Of a stretch of DNA of 64,000 bases, positions 33,867 to 43,070 are shown piece after piece. Within the stretch, counting starts at the first letter, position 1, and the number at the start of each line of letters is the position of its first letter. This DNA comes from Actinotignum schaalii (GTDB taxonomy: Bacteria; Actinomycetota; Actinomycetes; Actinomycetales; Actinomycetaceae): positions 496,001 through 560,000 of the forward strand of contig NZ_CP008802.1 of the NCBI RefSeq assembly GCF_000724605.1. Direction: 5' to 3'. The translations under genes and the position numbers were made by a program. The notes under the pieces were generated by a model. The model saw only the letters and a list, made by a program, of their open reading frames with translations, ran no database searches and had not been told where the DNA came from.

Positions 33867-34637
33867 TCAATTCCGCGGCCGACGCAGCTGAGTGACCACG
33901 CGTTTCGCGAGATTGCCCAGCTGCCTCCCCCGCCGCGTGACGCCCATCACTGTGGTGCGCTTGAGGGATTCGGTGAAGACCGAACCGGAGAGCTTCGACT
34001 CCCCCGCCTCGCGCTCCGAAAAAGTGATGGGCATTTCAACGATATGGCCTCCGCAGCGCGCCACGTGGTCGGTCATATCGGTCTGGAAGAAGTAGCCGCG
34101 CGCTTCCACGGTGTCCAGGTTGAGGCGCTCGAGGATATCCGTGCGGTAGACGCGGTAGCCCGCGGTGGCGTCGCGCACCGGCAGCCCGAGCATCCCTTGG
34201 ATATAGAGGTTGCCCAGGCGCGAGAGCGCCTCGCGGGGCTTGGACCAACCGTCAATTTTCCCGCCCCGCACGTAGCGCGAACCGATGACCAGATCCGGCG
34301 CGTCCGACATCGCGGCGCGTTCGAGCAGCAAGGGCAGCTGTTCGGGATGATGCGAACCATCGGCATCCATTTCCACCACGTGGCTGTAGCCGCGCTCCAT
34401 GGCCCAGCCGAAAGCCGCAATATAGGCACGCCCGAGCCCGTCTTTTTCGGTGCGGTGCAGCACGCGGATGTGCTCATCGCGCCCGGCCAGCTCATCTGCG
34501 ATCTTCCCGGTACCGTCCGGTGAATTATCATCAACCACGAGGATATCCGCCTCGGGTACGGCCCGCCGGGCCCGTTCGATAATCCGCGGAAGATTCTCCG
34601 CCTCGTTATACGTGGGGATCGTGATGAGAACGTGCAC
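33867..34637 (-). CDS. ppm1: Polyprenol monophosphomannose synthase (Ppm1)
   Basis: A family 2 glycosyltransferase of 256 residues that transfers mannose from GDP-mannose to polyprenyl phosphate, providing the donor for protein mannosylation and lipoglycans. Motifs: IPTYNEAENL at the N-terminus, ADILVVDDNSPDGTG, the DXD-like VVEMDADGSHHPEQL, and GSRYVRGG. The start is GTG two bases after the lnt stop, with GAAAGG at good spacing; longer versions would overlap lnt deeply. In mycobacteria Lnt and Ppm1 are fused in one protein; here they are adjacent genes, as in corynebacteria. Confidence 0.93.
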   Translation of the reverse strand: MHVLITIPTYNEAENLPRIIERARRAVPEADILVVDDNSPDGTGKIADELAGRDEHIRVLHRTEKDGLGRAYIAAFGWAMERGYSHVVEMDADGSHHPEQLPLLLERAAMSDAPDLVIGSRYVRGGKIDGWSKPREALSRLGNLYIQGMLGLPVRDATAGYRVYRTDILERLNLDTVEARGYFFQTDMTDHVARCGGHIVEMPITFSEREAGESKLSGSVFTESLKRTTVMGVTRRGRQLGNLAKRVVTQLRRPRN

Positions 34638-34639
34638 GA

Positions 34640-36283
34640 CTAACCTTTCTTCCAGCGCAGCCTTGCGTACCACACCCATGCTATACCGCCGACCGCGGCC
34701 GCCGCAGCCAGAAGTCCGTCCCGGTAGTACGGGTAGAAACGCGCCGCCGGGGTGAGACCTTCGTGCAGGGCGACCGTGGTGGTATGCGCTGCTTGCGTCC
34801 ACGGTTCGGTGCGTTCACGTACCGCGCCATTTGTTTCGACGACGCCGGAAATTCCCACGGTGGAAACCTGGAGCGCAAGACGCTGGTATTCGACTGCCCG
34901 GAAACGGACCATATCGAATTGTTGGGCGGATTCGGCACTATCCCCGAATGACGCATTATTGGTAGCCACCACGTAGAGTTGGGCGCCCTGGCGGATTGCC
35001 TCGGATCCCACATCGCCTAGTGCTACTTCGAAACAAATGGGGGTGGCCAGGCGCACGGTGGCGTTCTGCGCGCCCGGGGTGTTCTTCGCGCCCGGGGTGC
35101 CGGTTTCGCCACCGGCACGGCTCTCCGCCGTGGCGGGCTCTTCCTCCGGGGCGCGCTCCCCCACCGGAATATCCAGAACCGCCGGTGTGGTGCCAGCCCG
35201 CATATCAACGGAAACCAGATCAACGGCCGAGCTGAACTTCCGAAAGAAATCCCGGTAGGGCATATATTCCCCAAAGGGAACCGGGTGCTGTTTGCTGTAA
35301 ACCGCGCTTACCTCTCCCCCGGTCTCGGTGGGCAGGTAGACAACAAGGTCATTGGTGCGGCTCACCGCCTGCCCGGTGGCGTCACGCTCATAGGACTGGG
35401 TGCCCAGGAGCAACGGGACGCCCAGGTAGGTGGAGGTCTCGCTTACCAGGGCGCGGGCACGCGGATGTTCGCGAATATCGTGATCAGAGGCGGATTCCGG
35501 CCATACCACCAGGTCCACCTCCTCCGGATTAATCGCCCGGGTGGCGGCGCTGAGGTTCTCGGTCACGGTGAGGGCTTGATCGCGGCCCTCGGGAAGGCTG
35601 CCCGCCCGCGGGACGATCCCCTGCGCGTAGCCGATGCGCAGGGAGCCGGTGGGCGCGGTGGCGGGAAGCGGAAGGGCCCAGGGCAGGGCGAAAAGCAGCG
35701 CGGCGCTGAGGGCCAGACTCGCACCCGCGAAGAGCCGCCCACTGCGCACTCGCATAAGGGCCAGGCTGAGGGCAGCTCCGCAGATGACCACCGCGGCGGA
35801 AACCAGCATGGTGGAACCCCAGGGCGCCAGCCGCACCAACGGGCTATCTACCTGAGAAAAGGCAAGAGTTCCCCAGGCGATACCACCGAAGGGCCACAGG
35901 GAACGGGCCAGTTCCGCGCCCGCCCACACCAGGGCTACCGCGGGGAGGAAGATGAGCGGGCAGCGGGTCCAGCGCGCCCGGCACATAGCGCTCCAGGTTG
36001 CGACCACCAGCCCGGTAAACAGTGCTTGCGAAAAAGCGAGAGCGAGTTGGGGAATGAGATCCCCGGAGGCTTCCCCGGCCCAAGAAAAATGCAGGGAGAA
36101 AAATATGCATCCGGAAAGGAGCCCGTATCCGAAGCCGGCACTGGGGCGGCAGTGCGCCGCAACGAGAAGAAGAACCGCGATACTCACCGGTGCGAGAATC
36201 CCGTAGCTCAGGGGCGGGAAGGCGGCGAAGAGCCCGAGGCCGGCCAGCACCGCGCCGCACAGCCGCACGAGAACACCGCTCAC
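34640..36283 (-). CDS. lnt: Apolipoprotein N-acyltransferase
   Basis: A membrane enzyme of 547 residues that adds the third acyl chain to the N-terminal Cys of lipoproteins. The N-terminal 210 residues hold about six to seven membrane segments; the nitrilase domain follows with the full triad Glu263 (WPESASD), Lys331 (YSKQHPVPFGEYMP) and Cys417 (PICFEV), and a final membrane segment near the end. A low-complexity insertion (about 376-410) lies between the Lys and Cys. The GTG start overlaps the helY stop (GTGA). It acts on lipoproteins such as the iron- and flavin-binding lipoproteins of this window. Confidence 0.93.
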   Translation of the reverse strand: MSGVLVRLCGAVLAGLGLFAAFPPLSYGILAPVSIAVLLLVAAHCRPSAGFGYGLLSGCIFFSLHFSWAGEASGDLIPQLALAFSQALFTGLVVATWSAMCRARWTRCPLIFLPAVALVWAGAELARSLWPFGGIAWGTLAFSQVDSPLVRLAPWGSTMLVSAAVVICGAALSLALMRVRSGRLFAGASLALSAALLFALPWALPLPATAPTGSLRIGYAQGIVPRAGSLPEGRDQALTVTENLSAATRAINPEEVDLVVWPESASDHDIREHPRARALVSETSTYLGVPLLLGTQSYERDATGQAVSRTNDLVVYLPTETGGEVSAVYSKQHPVPFGEYMPYRDFFRKFSSAVDLVSVDMRAGTTPAVLDIPVGERAPEEEPATAESRAGGETGTPGAKNTPGAQNATVRLATPICFEVALGDVGSEAIRQGAQLYVVATNNASFGDSAESAQQFDMVRFRAVEYQRLALQVSTVGISGVVETNGAVRERTEPWTQAAHTTTVALHEGLTPAARFYPYYRDGLLAAAAAVGGIAWVWYARLRWKKG

Positions 36284-38877
36284 ATGAGCTCCGATCGCCG
36301 CATGAGGTCACGGGCTTGGCGCGCGGTATCGCTCAGCCAGGTTCCTTCGGTTGCTACCGTGACCTGCCCGAGGATGTCGATAATACGGCGCGCCGCGGAA
36401 ATGAAATCCCCGGCGGTCATATGGGCTGATTCTAAGCAGGCTTCCAGGCCCACTCCCCCGGCCCAGGCCGCGAACACGTCCGCGCAGCCCGGGCTGAGAT
36501 CCGGGGTGCGGGTAATCCCGTATTGAAGCTCCAGGGATTGCAGGTACTGGACTTCCGTGCGCGCCACGCGGGCGGTATCAATAAGTCGGGCATCGCGCGG
36601 CAGCGAGTTGCCCAGGCGGTCATCGGCCAAAAAGATGGAGACCCATCCGGCTAGGGCCGGTGCGTCCAGGCTGCCCTCGGGTAGTTGCGCCAAACACTGG
36701 TACATGAGCAGATCAGCTTCGGTATGAAGCTCGCGTAATTGCGCGGCGCCCGGACCCATGCGGATCGCGTCGTTATCGCCTTGGAGCACCCCGACTTCGC
36801 GTAAGACGGCAGCCGTGGCATCAAATTCCCGCCCGGCCGAATCGGTGAAGGCGGCGATGCGCTGATCGAGTTCTTCAATGCGGTGGTGCAATGAGATCCA
36901 CGTTTGGGCCTCGTCGAGGTGGGCGTACAGATGCGGGCAGGATGCCACCGGATGCGCGGCGACTTTGGGGTCACGCGGGGCCGCAAAACGCGCCCAGGAT
37001 GCCAGCAGGTCCCGGTCGATTCCCAGATCGGCGCGCCCGCCCACCAGGTCGAGAATATCTTCGGCGATCTGTTCGCGCACCGCCGGCTTTTTGGTGGACA
37101 TCCCGAAAGGCACCGTGACCGGGCCAATTTCCCGCATCTCCGAGGCGAGGGAATCTTCATATAGCCAGGCCAGGTCCCCGAACCAATCGATCACGCGCAC
37201 GCGCTCCGGTGAGGCAGAAAGCACCAGGGCGTAGGTAAGCTCCGTGCCAATCGCGTAGGCGTACACGTAGCCCTGGCGCACGGCCGCGAAGCTCTTCGCG
37301 ATGCGCTCCCGATAGCGCCGTTTCGCGGCTTTACGTTCAGCTTTCGCGGCCCGCCCGGCATTCCCGCGCAGCCGCAGGTAGTCAAGCAGATCACCGCGCG
37401 AGCAACTCAAACGGGTTTCTTCGGTCTCCACCCGGCGTTCAATCCGGGCACGCCGCGCCGCCAGGCCACCCAACTCCGCATTGCGTTGGAATTGGGCGAA
37501 AGAGCGGCCCATCAGATCGCGCGCCGCCGCGTAGCTCATGCGAGCCAGCAGATTCGTCACGGTGTTATAGGAGGGCTGGAAAGCCGAGATGAGGGGCTCC
37601 ACCCGCCCCGAGGCCAGATCGGCCAGATGTTCCGGATCGGTTTCCGCGTCCGCCAGGACCACCCCGTAGCCCACGGTATCGCGCCCGCGCCGCCCGGCCC
37701 TCCCGATGAGTTGGGTGTATTCGGTGGCGCTCAGATCCACGAAACCGTGCCCGTCCCAACGCTGAAGCTCCTCCAGGACCACGGTGCGCACCGGCATATC
37801 GATACCGAGGGCCAGGGTGCCGGTGGCGTAAACGATACTGAGGAGCCCGCGTTCCATGAGCCGCTCGGTTAGCTCTTTGATGGCGGGGAAAACCCCGGCG
37901 TGGTGGGCCCCGTAGCCGCGCTCCAGCGCCGCGGCTGCCCGCTCAAAATGCACGGCCCGCCGATCCGATTCCGTGAGTGTTTCGCGGAGCGCCGCGATTT
38001 CTTGTTTAATTTCCGCGCGTTGGGCGCGGGTGGTGAGGACCTCGTTATGGCGCAGCAAAGCTTCAACCGCTTTATCGCAGCCTTTGCGGGAAAAAATAAA
38101 TTCGATAGCCGGGAGCATGCCCCGTTCGCCGAGCTTGTCGATAATGGCACGGCGCTCGCGATCCGAGACCCGTTTTTTGCGTTCCGCGCTGCGCCGGTCC
38201 AGCGCATTGACGAGGGCCGGATCGGGCTCCAGGGTATTCGCGCGGTAGAGCGGGAAGAGTTTGCGGCCCACATTAACGTATTGTGCGAGGGGAACGGGCC
38301 GTTTCGTTGATACGACGACGTCTGTTGGCCCGCGCACGGAGCGCATCCACGCCGCGAGTTCCTCAGTATTGGCCACCGTGGCGGAAAGCGCCGCCAAACG
38401 CACATGATCGGGAAGTGACAAAATGGTTTCTTCCCATACCGGTCCGCGATCAGGATCGGCCAAAAAATGCACTTCGTCGAGGACCGCGTAGCCTACGTCA
38501 AGGATATCCGGGGATTCGTGCAGCAGCATATTGCGCAGCACTTCGGTGGTCACCACCAGAATCTGCGCCTCGCGATTAATACTCTGGTCCCCGGTGAGCA
38601 GCCCCACCTGTTCCTCGCCGATCTCGCGCGCCAGTTCGGCGTATTTTTGATTGGAGAGCGCTTTTATCGGTGCGGTATAGATACATTTTTTCGACGACGC
38701 TAGCGCCAGATACACGGCGTAGTGGGCCACCACTGTTTTCCCCGAACCGGTAGGTGCGCATACCAGCACATCATGGCCGCGCCCCAAAGCCGCGCAGGCC
38801 TCCAGCTGGAAATCATCGAGGTGTATCCCGCGGCTCGCGTAACTTTCCCGATAGTCCTCGAGTAGCAGATCCGTCAT
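36280..38877 (-). CDS. helY: HelY/Ski2-like DEAD/DEAH-box RNA helicase
   Basis: A superfamily 2 helicase of 865 residues. Motif I CAPTGSGKT at about 39-47, motif Ia APIKALSNQK, motif II DEVH, motif III LSATVAN, and motif VI QLIGRAGRRG are all present, followed by the Ski2-like winged-helix and helical C-terminal region. Actinobacterial HelY proteins belong to the Ski2/Mtr4 group and probably unwind structured RNA. The ATG overlaps the pafC stop (ATGA), and the gene ends in the lnt start, so pafB-pafC-helY-lnt-ppm1 look like one operon. Confidence 0.92.
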   Translation of the reverse strand: MTDLLLEDYRESYASRGIHLDDFQLEACAALGRGHDVLVCAPTGSGKTVVAHYAVYLALASSKKCIYTAPIKALSNQKYAELAREIGEEQVGLLTGDQSINREAQILVVTTEVLRNMLLHESPDILDVGYAVLDEVHFLADPDRGPVWEETILSLPDHVRLAALSATVANTEELAAWMRSVRGPTDVVVSTKRPVPLAQYVNVGRKLFPLYRANTLEPDPALVNALDRRSAERKKRVSDRERRAIIDKLGERGMLPAIEFIFSRKGCDKAVEALLRHNEVLTTRAQRAEIKQEIAALRETLTESDRRAVHFERAAAALERGYGAHHAGVFPAIKELTERLMERGLLSIVYATGTLALGIDMPVRTVVLEELQRWDGHGFVDLSATEYTQLIGRAGRRGRDTVGYGVVLADAETDPEHLADLASGRVEPLISAFQPSYNTVTNLLARMSYAAARDLMGRSFAQFQRNAELGGLAARRARIERRVETEETRLSCSRGDLLDYLRLRGNAGRAAKAERKAAKRRYRERIAKSFAAVRQGYVYAYAIGTELTYALVLSASPERVRVIDWFGDLAWLYEDSLASEMREIGPVTVPFGMSTKKPAVREQIAEDILDLVGGRADLGIDRDLLASWARFAAPRDPKVAAHPVASCPHLYAHLDEAQTWISLHHRIEELDQRIAAFTDSAGREFDATAAVLREVGVLQGDNDAIRMGPGAAQLRELHTEADLLMYQCLAQLPEGSLDAPALAGWVSIFLADDRLGNSLPRDARLIDTARVARTEVQYLQSLELQYGITRTPDLSPGCADVFAAWAGGVGLEACLESAHMTAGDFISAARRIIDILGQVTVATEGTWLSDTARQARDLMRRSELM

Positions 38878-40130
38878 CGCTCCCCCTCCGGTGTGCTTTC
38901 CGGTGTATGTTCACGGGCGGCCGGCGTAGCGGCGTCGTCGCCCTCGTTCGCGCGCAAGCGCGCGCAATAATCCGCCACCGCGCGCGCAACTTCCGGTGGT
39001 TCTAGCGCGACCACATCGTCAATTTGCACGAGCAGTGAGACGAGCCACGGGAGGGAGCGGGCCCGGACCTCAATGGTGAGCAGCTCCTCGCCAGCGCGCG
39101 CATTCGCGGGGCCGCACTCATTCGTGGTGCCATGCTCTTCATTCGCATCGCCGCGCGTCTTCGCGGCGCTGAGCGCGTTCGCGGTGCTGAGCTCCTCGTT
39201 CGCTTCGCGCAGCCGTGCGCCGGGCAGCGTTTCGGCCACCCAGCGCGAGGCTCCGGTGACGGTGATGCGCACGTCGGTCCCGCTCGGCTCCCAGGTATTT
39301 TCCCCGCGGGCGCGCTGTGCTTTCTCGTTTTTCTCCACCTCGGCGAGCGCCCGCCGAGCCGCCGCACGTTCCGATCTGCTGAGTTTCGCGCCGGGCCGGG
39401 CCGCGGTGATGCGATCCAGGCGGAAATGGCGCAGGCCCTGCTCGGTGAGGGCGCGTAGTAGCGGGGCGTCACCGGCCAGGATGACGAGGGGAATAACGTG
39501 TTCGCGCCCGGCGCGCGCGTGCGGAAGCGGATCGCTGAGCGCGCGTTCGTAGCTGAAATCGAGGTAGACGCCGCCTTCGAGGGCGGCGTGCACAGCTTCC
39601 ATGGTGGCCGCGTCGGCGGCCGGACGGGTGGGCGGCCAGAGCGCGCCGTCATATCCAGCTTCGCGCACCGCCTCCCCCAGCGCGGCGCGGGTGGCGGTGA
39701 GGGTCGCGGCGGCTGGCCCGGGTGCGGTGACATCCCGGGCTGCGTCGAGCAGCGCGGCCACCACCATCGCATCATCCAAAGTGAAGGGAATAACCGGGTC
39801 GTCGGTCATGGAGCGCAGGTAGACGCGGCTCTCCGGGCCGGCCACAGTATTCACCTCCGCCATGTTTTCCGGCAGCTCCGTGCTGCCCGAGCGGGGCGCG
39901 CTATCCATCTGCGCCGCGTGCCCCGCACAAGCTCCGCGTTCGGGCAGCTCCAATTCGAAGGGAACATCAAAATCTGCGGTTTCGGCCAGATTGGCATCCC
40001 AAAGGTAGTCAAGGGTGCGTTTCCAGGAGGGGAATTGGAAATGTGCGGTGAGCTCGGCCAACGTGGCGCCCTGGGGGCGTTCATGCAGGTAGATCAGCAT
40101 GCCGAGGGTGGTGACGATATCGGTACTCAT
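38874..40130 (-). CDS. pafC: WYL-domain regulator, PafC-like
   Basis: A 418-residue protein with an N-terminal winged-helix-like region (TLGMLIYLHERPQGATLAELTAHFQF) and a central WYL domain (AALEGGVYLDFSYERALSDPLPH, RHFRLDRITAARP). With PafB it forms the activator of the LexA-independent DNA-damage response in mycobacteria. Two low-complexity insertions (about 60-95, and 315-350 rich in Asn, Ala, Glu) make it longer than usual. Its start overlaps the pafB stop and its stop overlaps helY. No proteasome or pup genes are in the window. Confidence 0.85.
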   Translation of the reverse strand: MSTDIVTTLGMLIYLHERPQGATLAELTAHFQFPSWKRTLDYLWDANLAETADFDVPFELELPERGACAGHAAQMDSAPRSGSTELPENMAEVNTVAGPESRVYLRSMTDDPVIPFTLDDAMVVAALLDAARDVTAPGPAAATLTATRAALGEAVREAGYDGALWPPTRPAADAATMEAVHAALEGGVYLDFSYERALSDPLPHARAGREHVIPLVILAGDAPLLRALTEQGLRHFRLDRITAARPGAKLSRSERAAARRALAEVEKNEKAQRARGENTWEPSGTDVRITVTGASRWVAETLPGARLREANEELSTANALSAAKTRGDANEEHGTTNECGPANARAGEELLTIEVRARSLPWLVSLLVQIDDVVALEPPEVARAVADYCARLRANEGDDAATPAAREHTPESTPEGER

Positions 40131-41197
40131 CGCGCTCCTCCCGCCTCCGGTCCGGCGGATTCGCCCAGGTTAATGAGATTGTCCACCCGGCGCTCCCATT
40201 CTTCACGCAGTTCGCTGGGTGTAGCCAGACGCACATCCGCCCCGTAAAAAGCCAGGTATTCGAAAATGCGATTAAGGCCCACGGTGGAGAATCGGTAGGC
40301 CGTCCAGCCCGCGGGGGCCGGTGCGTGTGCGGGATCTGGTGCATCTGCTAGAGCTGGCACATCCGCGGGAGCCGAATTATCCGCTGCATCCGGCGCACCT
40401 GCTGGAGCTGGCGCATCCGCGTGGCTGAGTTTCTCCCCGCGGGCGGCAAGGGCGGCCGCGGCGCCGTCGCGAATATGCAGAATAATATCGACGGCGAAAT
40501 GCTCCCCGCTCACCTCCCCGCGCGGGAATTCGCAGCGCTCACCTACGCTGAGGGTTCCGGAAATCACGCGGCTGAGGCGGAAAGTACGCTCAGCCCAGGG
40601 GCCGAAATCCTTACGGCTGCTCTCTCGCGAGCGTGCCAGCCCGGAAACATAGAACATGCCGTAGTGCTCGGCGAAATTCCACGGCTCCACTTCATAATGT
40701 TTGACCAGGTCAGCACCCCGGCGGTAATCGAAGCTGACCCGGCGCCGGTACTGCAAAGCGCGCGCAACCACCCGCGCTGCCGCGCCGCCCGGAATCCGGA
40801 CGCGCAGGTGAGTGGGGACTGCGGCGTCGCCGCTTTCCGGAGGTGCGCCGGCAAGCAGTTTCGCCACCCCCAGGCGCGCCGATTCACCTTGGGGATCGCC
40901 CGCCTCGATACTGGAGCGCAGCGCGTGGAGCACCCCGGCCCCGATTCCGGTGACGCGCGCGAGCACCGGCGCCGCGGAATCGTATGAATAACGCCACTGC
41001 CTATCGAAAATAATGGGATATCCGGCTTCCCGCAGCGCGTCAATATCGCGTTGGAAGGTGCGCAGATCGATCCCCGCTTCGGCGTAGGCCGGGATGCGCT
41101 CCATGAGTTCGGCCGCGGTGAGGAAACTGCCGCGGCGAATCGTGTGGAGGAGCGCGAGCTGGCGTTCGCGGTGCCGGCGTGTCTCTTTCTGCTTCAC
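40127..41197 (-). CDS. pafB: WYL-domain regulator, PafB-like
   Basis: A protein of 356 residues: winged-helix HTH (about 5-62; RQLALLHTIRRGSFLTAAELMERI, GIDLRTFQRDIDALREAGYPI) and WYL domain (RRVSFDYRRGADLVKHYEVEPWNF, GMFYVSGLARSR). As the first gene of the pafB-pafC-helY unit it would form a heterodimeric damage-response activator with the next protein, probably sensing single-stranded DNA. An Ala/Pro/Asp-rich stretch (about 255-292) made of imperfect repeats is inserted near the C-terminus. It is divergent from the DUF3866 gene; the short spacer must hold both promoters. Confidence 0.85.
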   Translation of the reverse strand: MKQKETRRHRERQLALLHTIRRGSFLTAAELMERIPAYAEAGIDLRTFQRDIDALREAGYPIIFDRQWRYSYDSAAPVLARVTGIGAGVLHALRSSIEAGDPQGESARLGVAKLLAGAPPESGDAAVPTHLRVRIPGGAAARVVARALQYRRRVSFDYRRGADLVKHYEVEPWNFAEHYGMFYVSGLARSRESSRKDFGPWAERTFRLSRVISGTLSVGERCEFPRGEVSGEHFAVDIILHIRDGAAAALAARGEKLSHADAPAPAGAPDAADNSAPADVPALADAPDPAHAPAPAGWTAYRFSTVGLNRIFEYLAFYGADVRLATPSELREEWERRVDNLINLGESAGPEAGGAR

Positions 41198-41233
41198 GTA
41201 CCCAGCCTAGCCGACGGTAGAGTTAAAGCCGTG

Positions 41234-42349
41234 ATGATGTGGCGCAGAGGGAAAATTATTTCCCTGGGGAAAACATGGCGCGGGGCGCGCGAAGCCGAGG
41301 TCGAGCTTGAGGACGGCAGTCGCGCTCGGGCGCTTGCCTATCCCGATCTGGTGGGCGAGCCGGCCGCCGGTGATACCGTGCTGCTCCAGGCGAGTGCCGC
41401 CGCGCGCGGGCTGGGCACCGGCGGGTATTTCTTTGTATGCGCGATTCCCGAGCGGCTCCCCGCCGACTCCCCCACACCCGGCCATATTGTCAAGGCCCGT
41501 TACACGCCACTCCAGTACCTCACCCTGGGGGTTGATGAACAGAATTCCCCGTACCACGAGCTGCTGCGCGAGGCCGATTCCATTGCCGGGATGCCGGTGG
41601 TGGCTGCGGATCTGCATTCGGCGCTTCCCGCGATTGTTGCCGGGGTGCGTGCGCGCGTGCCGGGTGCGCGTATTGCGTATGTGATGGACGACGGCGGAGC
41701 TCTGCCCGCGTGGTTCTCCCGCACCGCCGCGCAATTGGAGGATCGTGGCCTTATCCTGGGCACAATTTCGTGCGGGCAGGCTTTCGGGGGGAAGCTCGAA
41801 GCTGTCACGATCTACACTGCCTTGCTGGCGGCGCGCCTGGTGTGGCAGGCGGATGTGGCCGTGGTGGCGCAAGGGCCGGGAAATTTGGGCACGGATACCC
41901 GGTGGGGTTTTTCCGGGACGCGCGTCGGTGAGCATCTCAATGCCGCTGATACCCTGGGCGGAATCCCGATTGCGGCCTTGCGTATGTCGAGTGCGGATCT
42001 GCGGGAGCGCCACCTGGGGCTTTCCCATCACAGCGTTACCGCACTCACGCGGGTGGCGCGCTGCCGGGTGAGCTGCCCGGTGCCGGTGCTGGGTGAGGAT
42101 GCGCTCTCCCGCGCGGTGCCCGCTGAGGTAGGCGCGCGGCTGGCCGGGCAGCTGGAGGAGCTTTTCCAGGCCCCGCACCTGGAGCGGGTAGACGTGGAGG
42201 CCGATGCGGTGGCGAGCGCCCTCGCGGACTTCCCGGTACGGCTGTCCACAATGGGGCGCTCGCTCACCGAAGATCCCCTCAATTTCTTAGCGGCGGGCGC
42301 GGCCGGCTACGCGGCCGGAGAGCTGGTGGCGCGGGCACGGGAGAGCTGA
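41234..42349 (+). CDS. DUF3866 family protein (actinobacterial, unknown function)
   Basis: A soluble protein of 371 residues resembling the actinobacterial DUF3866 family: an N-terminal small beta domain (WRRGKIISLGKTWRGAREAEVEL, AYPDLVGEPAAGDTVLL, GLGTGGYFFV) and an alpha/beta domain (VVAADLHSALPAIVAG, YVMDDGGALPAWFSR, QGPGNLGTDTRWGFSGTRVGEHLNAA). Biochemical function is unknown. The start is GTGATGATG at 41231-41239, with TAGAGT eight bases upstream, suggesting a leaderless mRNA; the first ATG is given. The 3' end is the target of an insertion: a second copy of its last 40 bases occurs at 43980. Confidence 0.83.
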   Translation: MMWRRGKIISLGKTWRGAREAEVELEDGSRARALAYPDLVGEPAAGDTVLLQASAAARGLGTGGYFFVCAIPERLPADSPTPGHIVKARYTPLQYLTLGVDEQNSPYHELLREADSIAGMPVVAADLHSALPAIVAGVRARVPGARIAYVMDDGGALPAWFSRTAAQLEDRGLILGTISCGQAFGGKLEAVTIYTALLAARLVWQADVAVVAQGPGNLGTDTRWGFSGTRVGEHLNAADTLGGIPIAALRMSSADLRERHLGLSHHSVTALTRVARCRVSCPVPVLGEDALSRAVPAEVGARLAGQLEELFQAPHLERVDVEADAVASALADFPVRLSTMGRSLTEDPLNFLAAGAAGYAAGELVARARES

Positions 42350-42913
42350 GCTGCACGGCCGGTAGGCCGGTGCTGCATACTGCAAAGCGCGGGTTTCCAC
42401 GTTGGGAGCCTGCTTACGGACAGCCGCAATAAGCTCGTTCACAGACTGTTGGGCTGCGCCCGGCTTGCCCTCGTATTCCTGCTCGAAATTGATATGCAGG
42501 AGGTAAGCGAGAGCCGCAAGGTTCACATCGTCCTTGTTGTTGCGCTGGTACTTGTCCAGTAGCCAAGCAAGCTGCGGTGTGGTCAGGTTCAGCTCAGCGG
42601 GTCCAAGCTGGCGCGAATCCGTAAGAGTAGCAATACTCGTCATCTCGTTCGGGCCAGGGTCACCTAGGCGAGCCTGGATACACCAAATCGGGTAGTCCTC
42701 GATTTGCTGGCCAGCGATATTGGCGGTTTCGGGGTAGTGGGGCCCAAGGCGCAGCGTGCCAGAAGTGGCAACACCAGCAATCTCGATGCCTTTACCCGTG
42801 GTTTCGTTGTAGTCGGCGCGAGCCAAACCAGATACAAAGAAAGAACCTAACCCAAGCGTGAGTACTACGAAGAGTACCGCTAGGGTGCGAGGTAAGTGCT
42901 TTTTGCGGAACAT
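42287..42913 (-). pseudogene. 3'-truncated gene for a secreted surface protein
   Basis: The first 175 or so residues form a real exported protein: basic start MFRKKHLPRT, hydrophobic signal segment, and cleavage after ARA (about 33), then a domain with YPIWCIQARLGDPGP and AWLLDKYQRNNKDDVNLAALAYLLH that recalls the N-terminal part of Gram-positive thioester or adhesin-type surface proteins; this comparison is tentative. From about 42375 onwards the frame runs into DNA belonging to the DUF3866 3' end, so the remaining residues are accidental. Start ATG follows AGGAGG. The missing C-terminus marks the insertion boundary. Confidence 0.65.
42301..42340 (+). repeat. Direct repeat, copy 1 (within DUF3866 3' end)
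   Basis: These forty bases encode AGYAAGELVARAR of the intact DUF3866 protein. They match 43980-44019 at 38 of 40 positions; beyond that both copies continue with weaker similarity through the stop codon and a GGCCGGTG stretch. Confidence 0.8.
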
Positions 42914-43002
42914 CCGCAAACCTCCTAGATTGTGCGTGACAAACACCCAGCTGGGTGCTTCGCATATCTAGTGTGCGCAAGTGTCCGGGTTTTGTGCGGG
43001 GT

Positions 43003-43046
43003 GCAAAAACGCCCGGCCTGGGTAAAGACAAGGTGAGCGTTTTTGC
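43003..43046. repeat. 10-bp inverted repeat inside the inserted segment
   Basis: GCAAAAACGC (43003-43012) and GCGTTTTTGC (43037-43046) are perfect complements separated by 24 bases with internal GC-rich pairing. It sits between the two broken genes and may be a terminator for the first or a recombination remnant. A second palindrome, ACCCAGCTGGGT, lies nearby at about 42945. Confidence 0.55.
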
Positions 43047-43070
43047 GCGATCTTGTCCAGCTGACACAGG

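Noticed and set aside
40330-40440. Repeat-rich stretch as an independent repeat element
   Set aside because: It is low-complexity Ala/Pro/Asp coding sequence inside the PafB-like gene.
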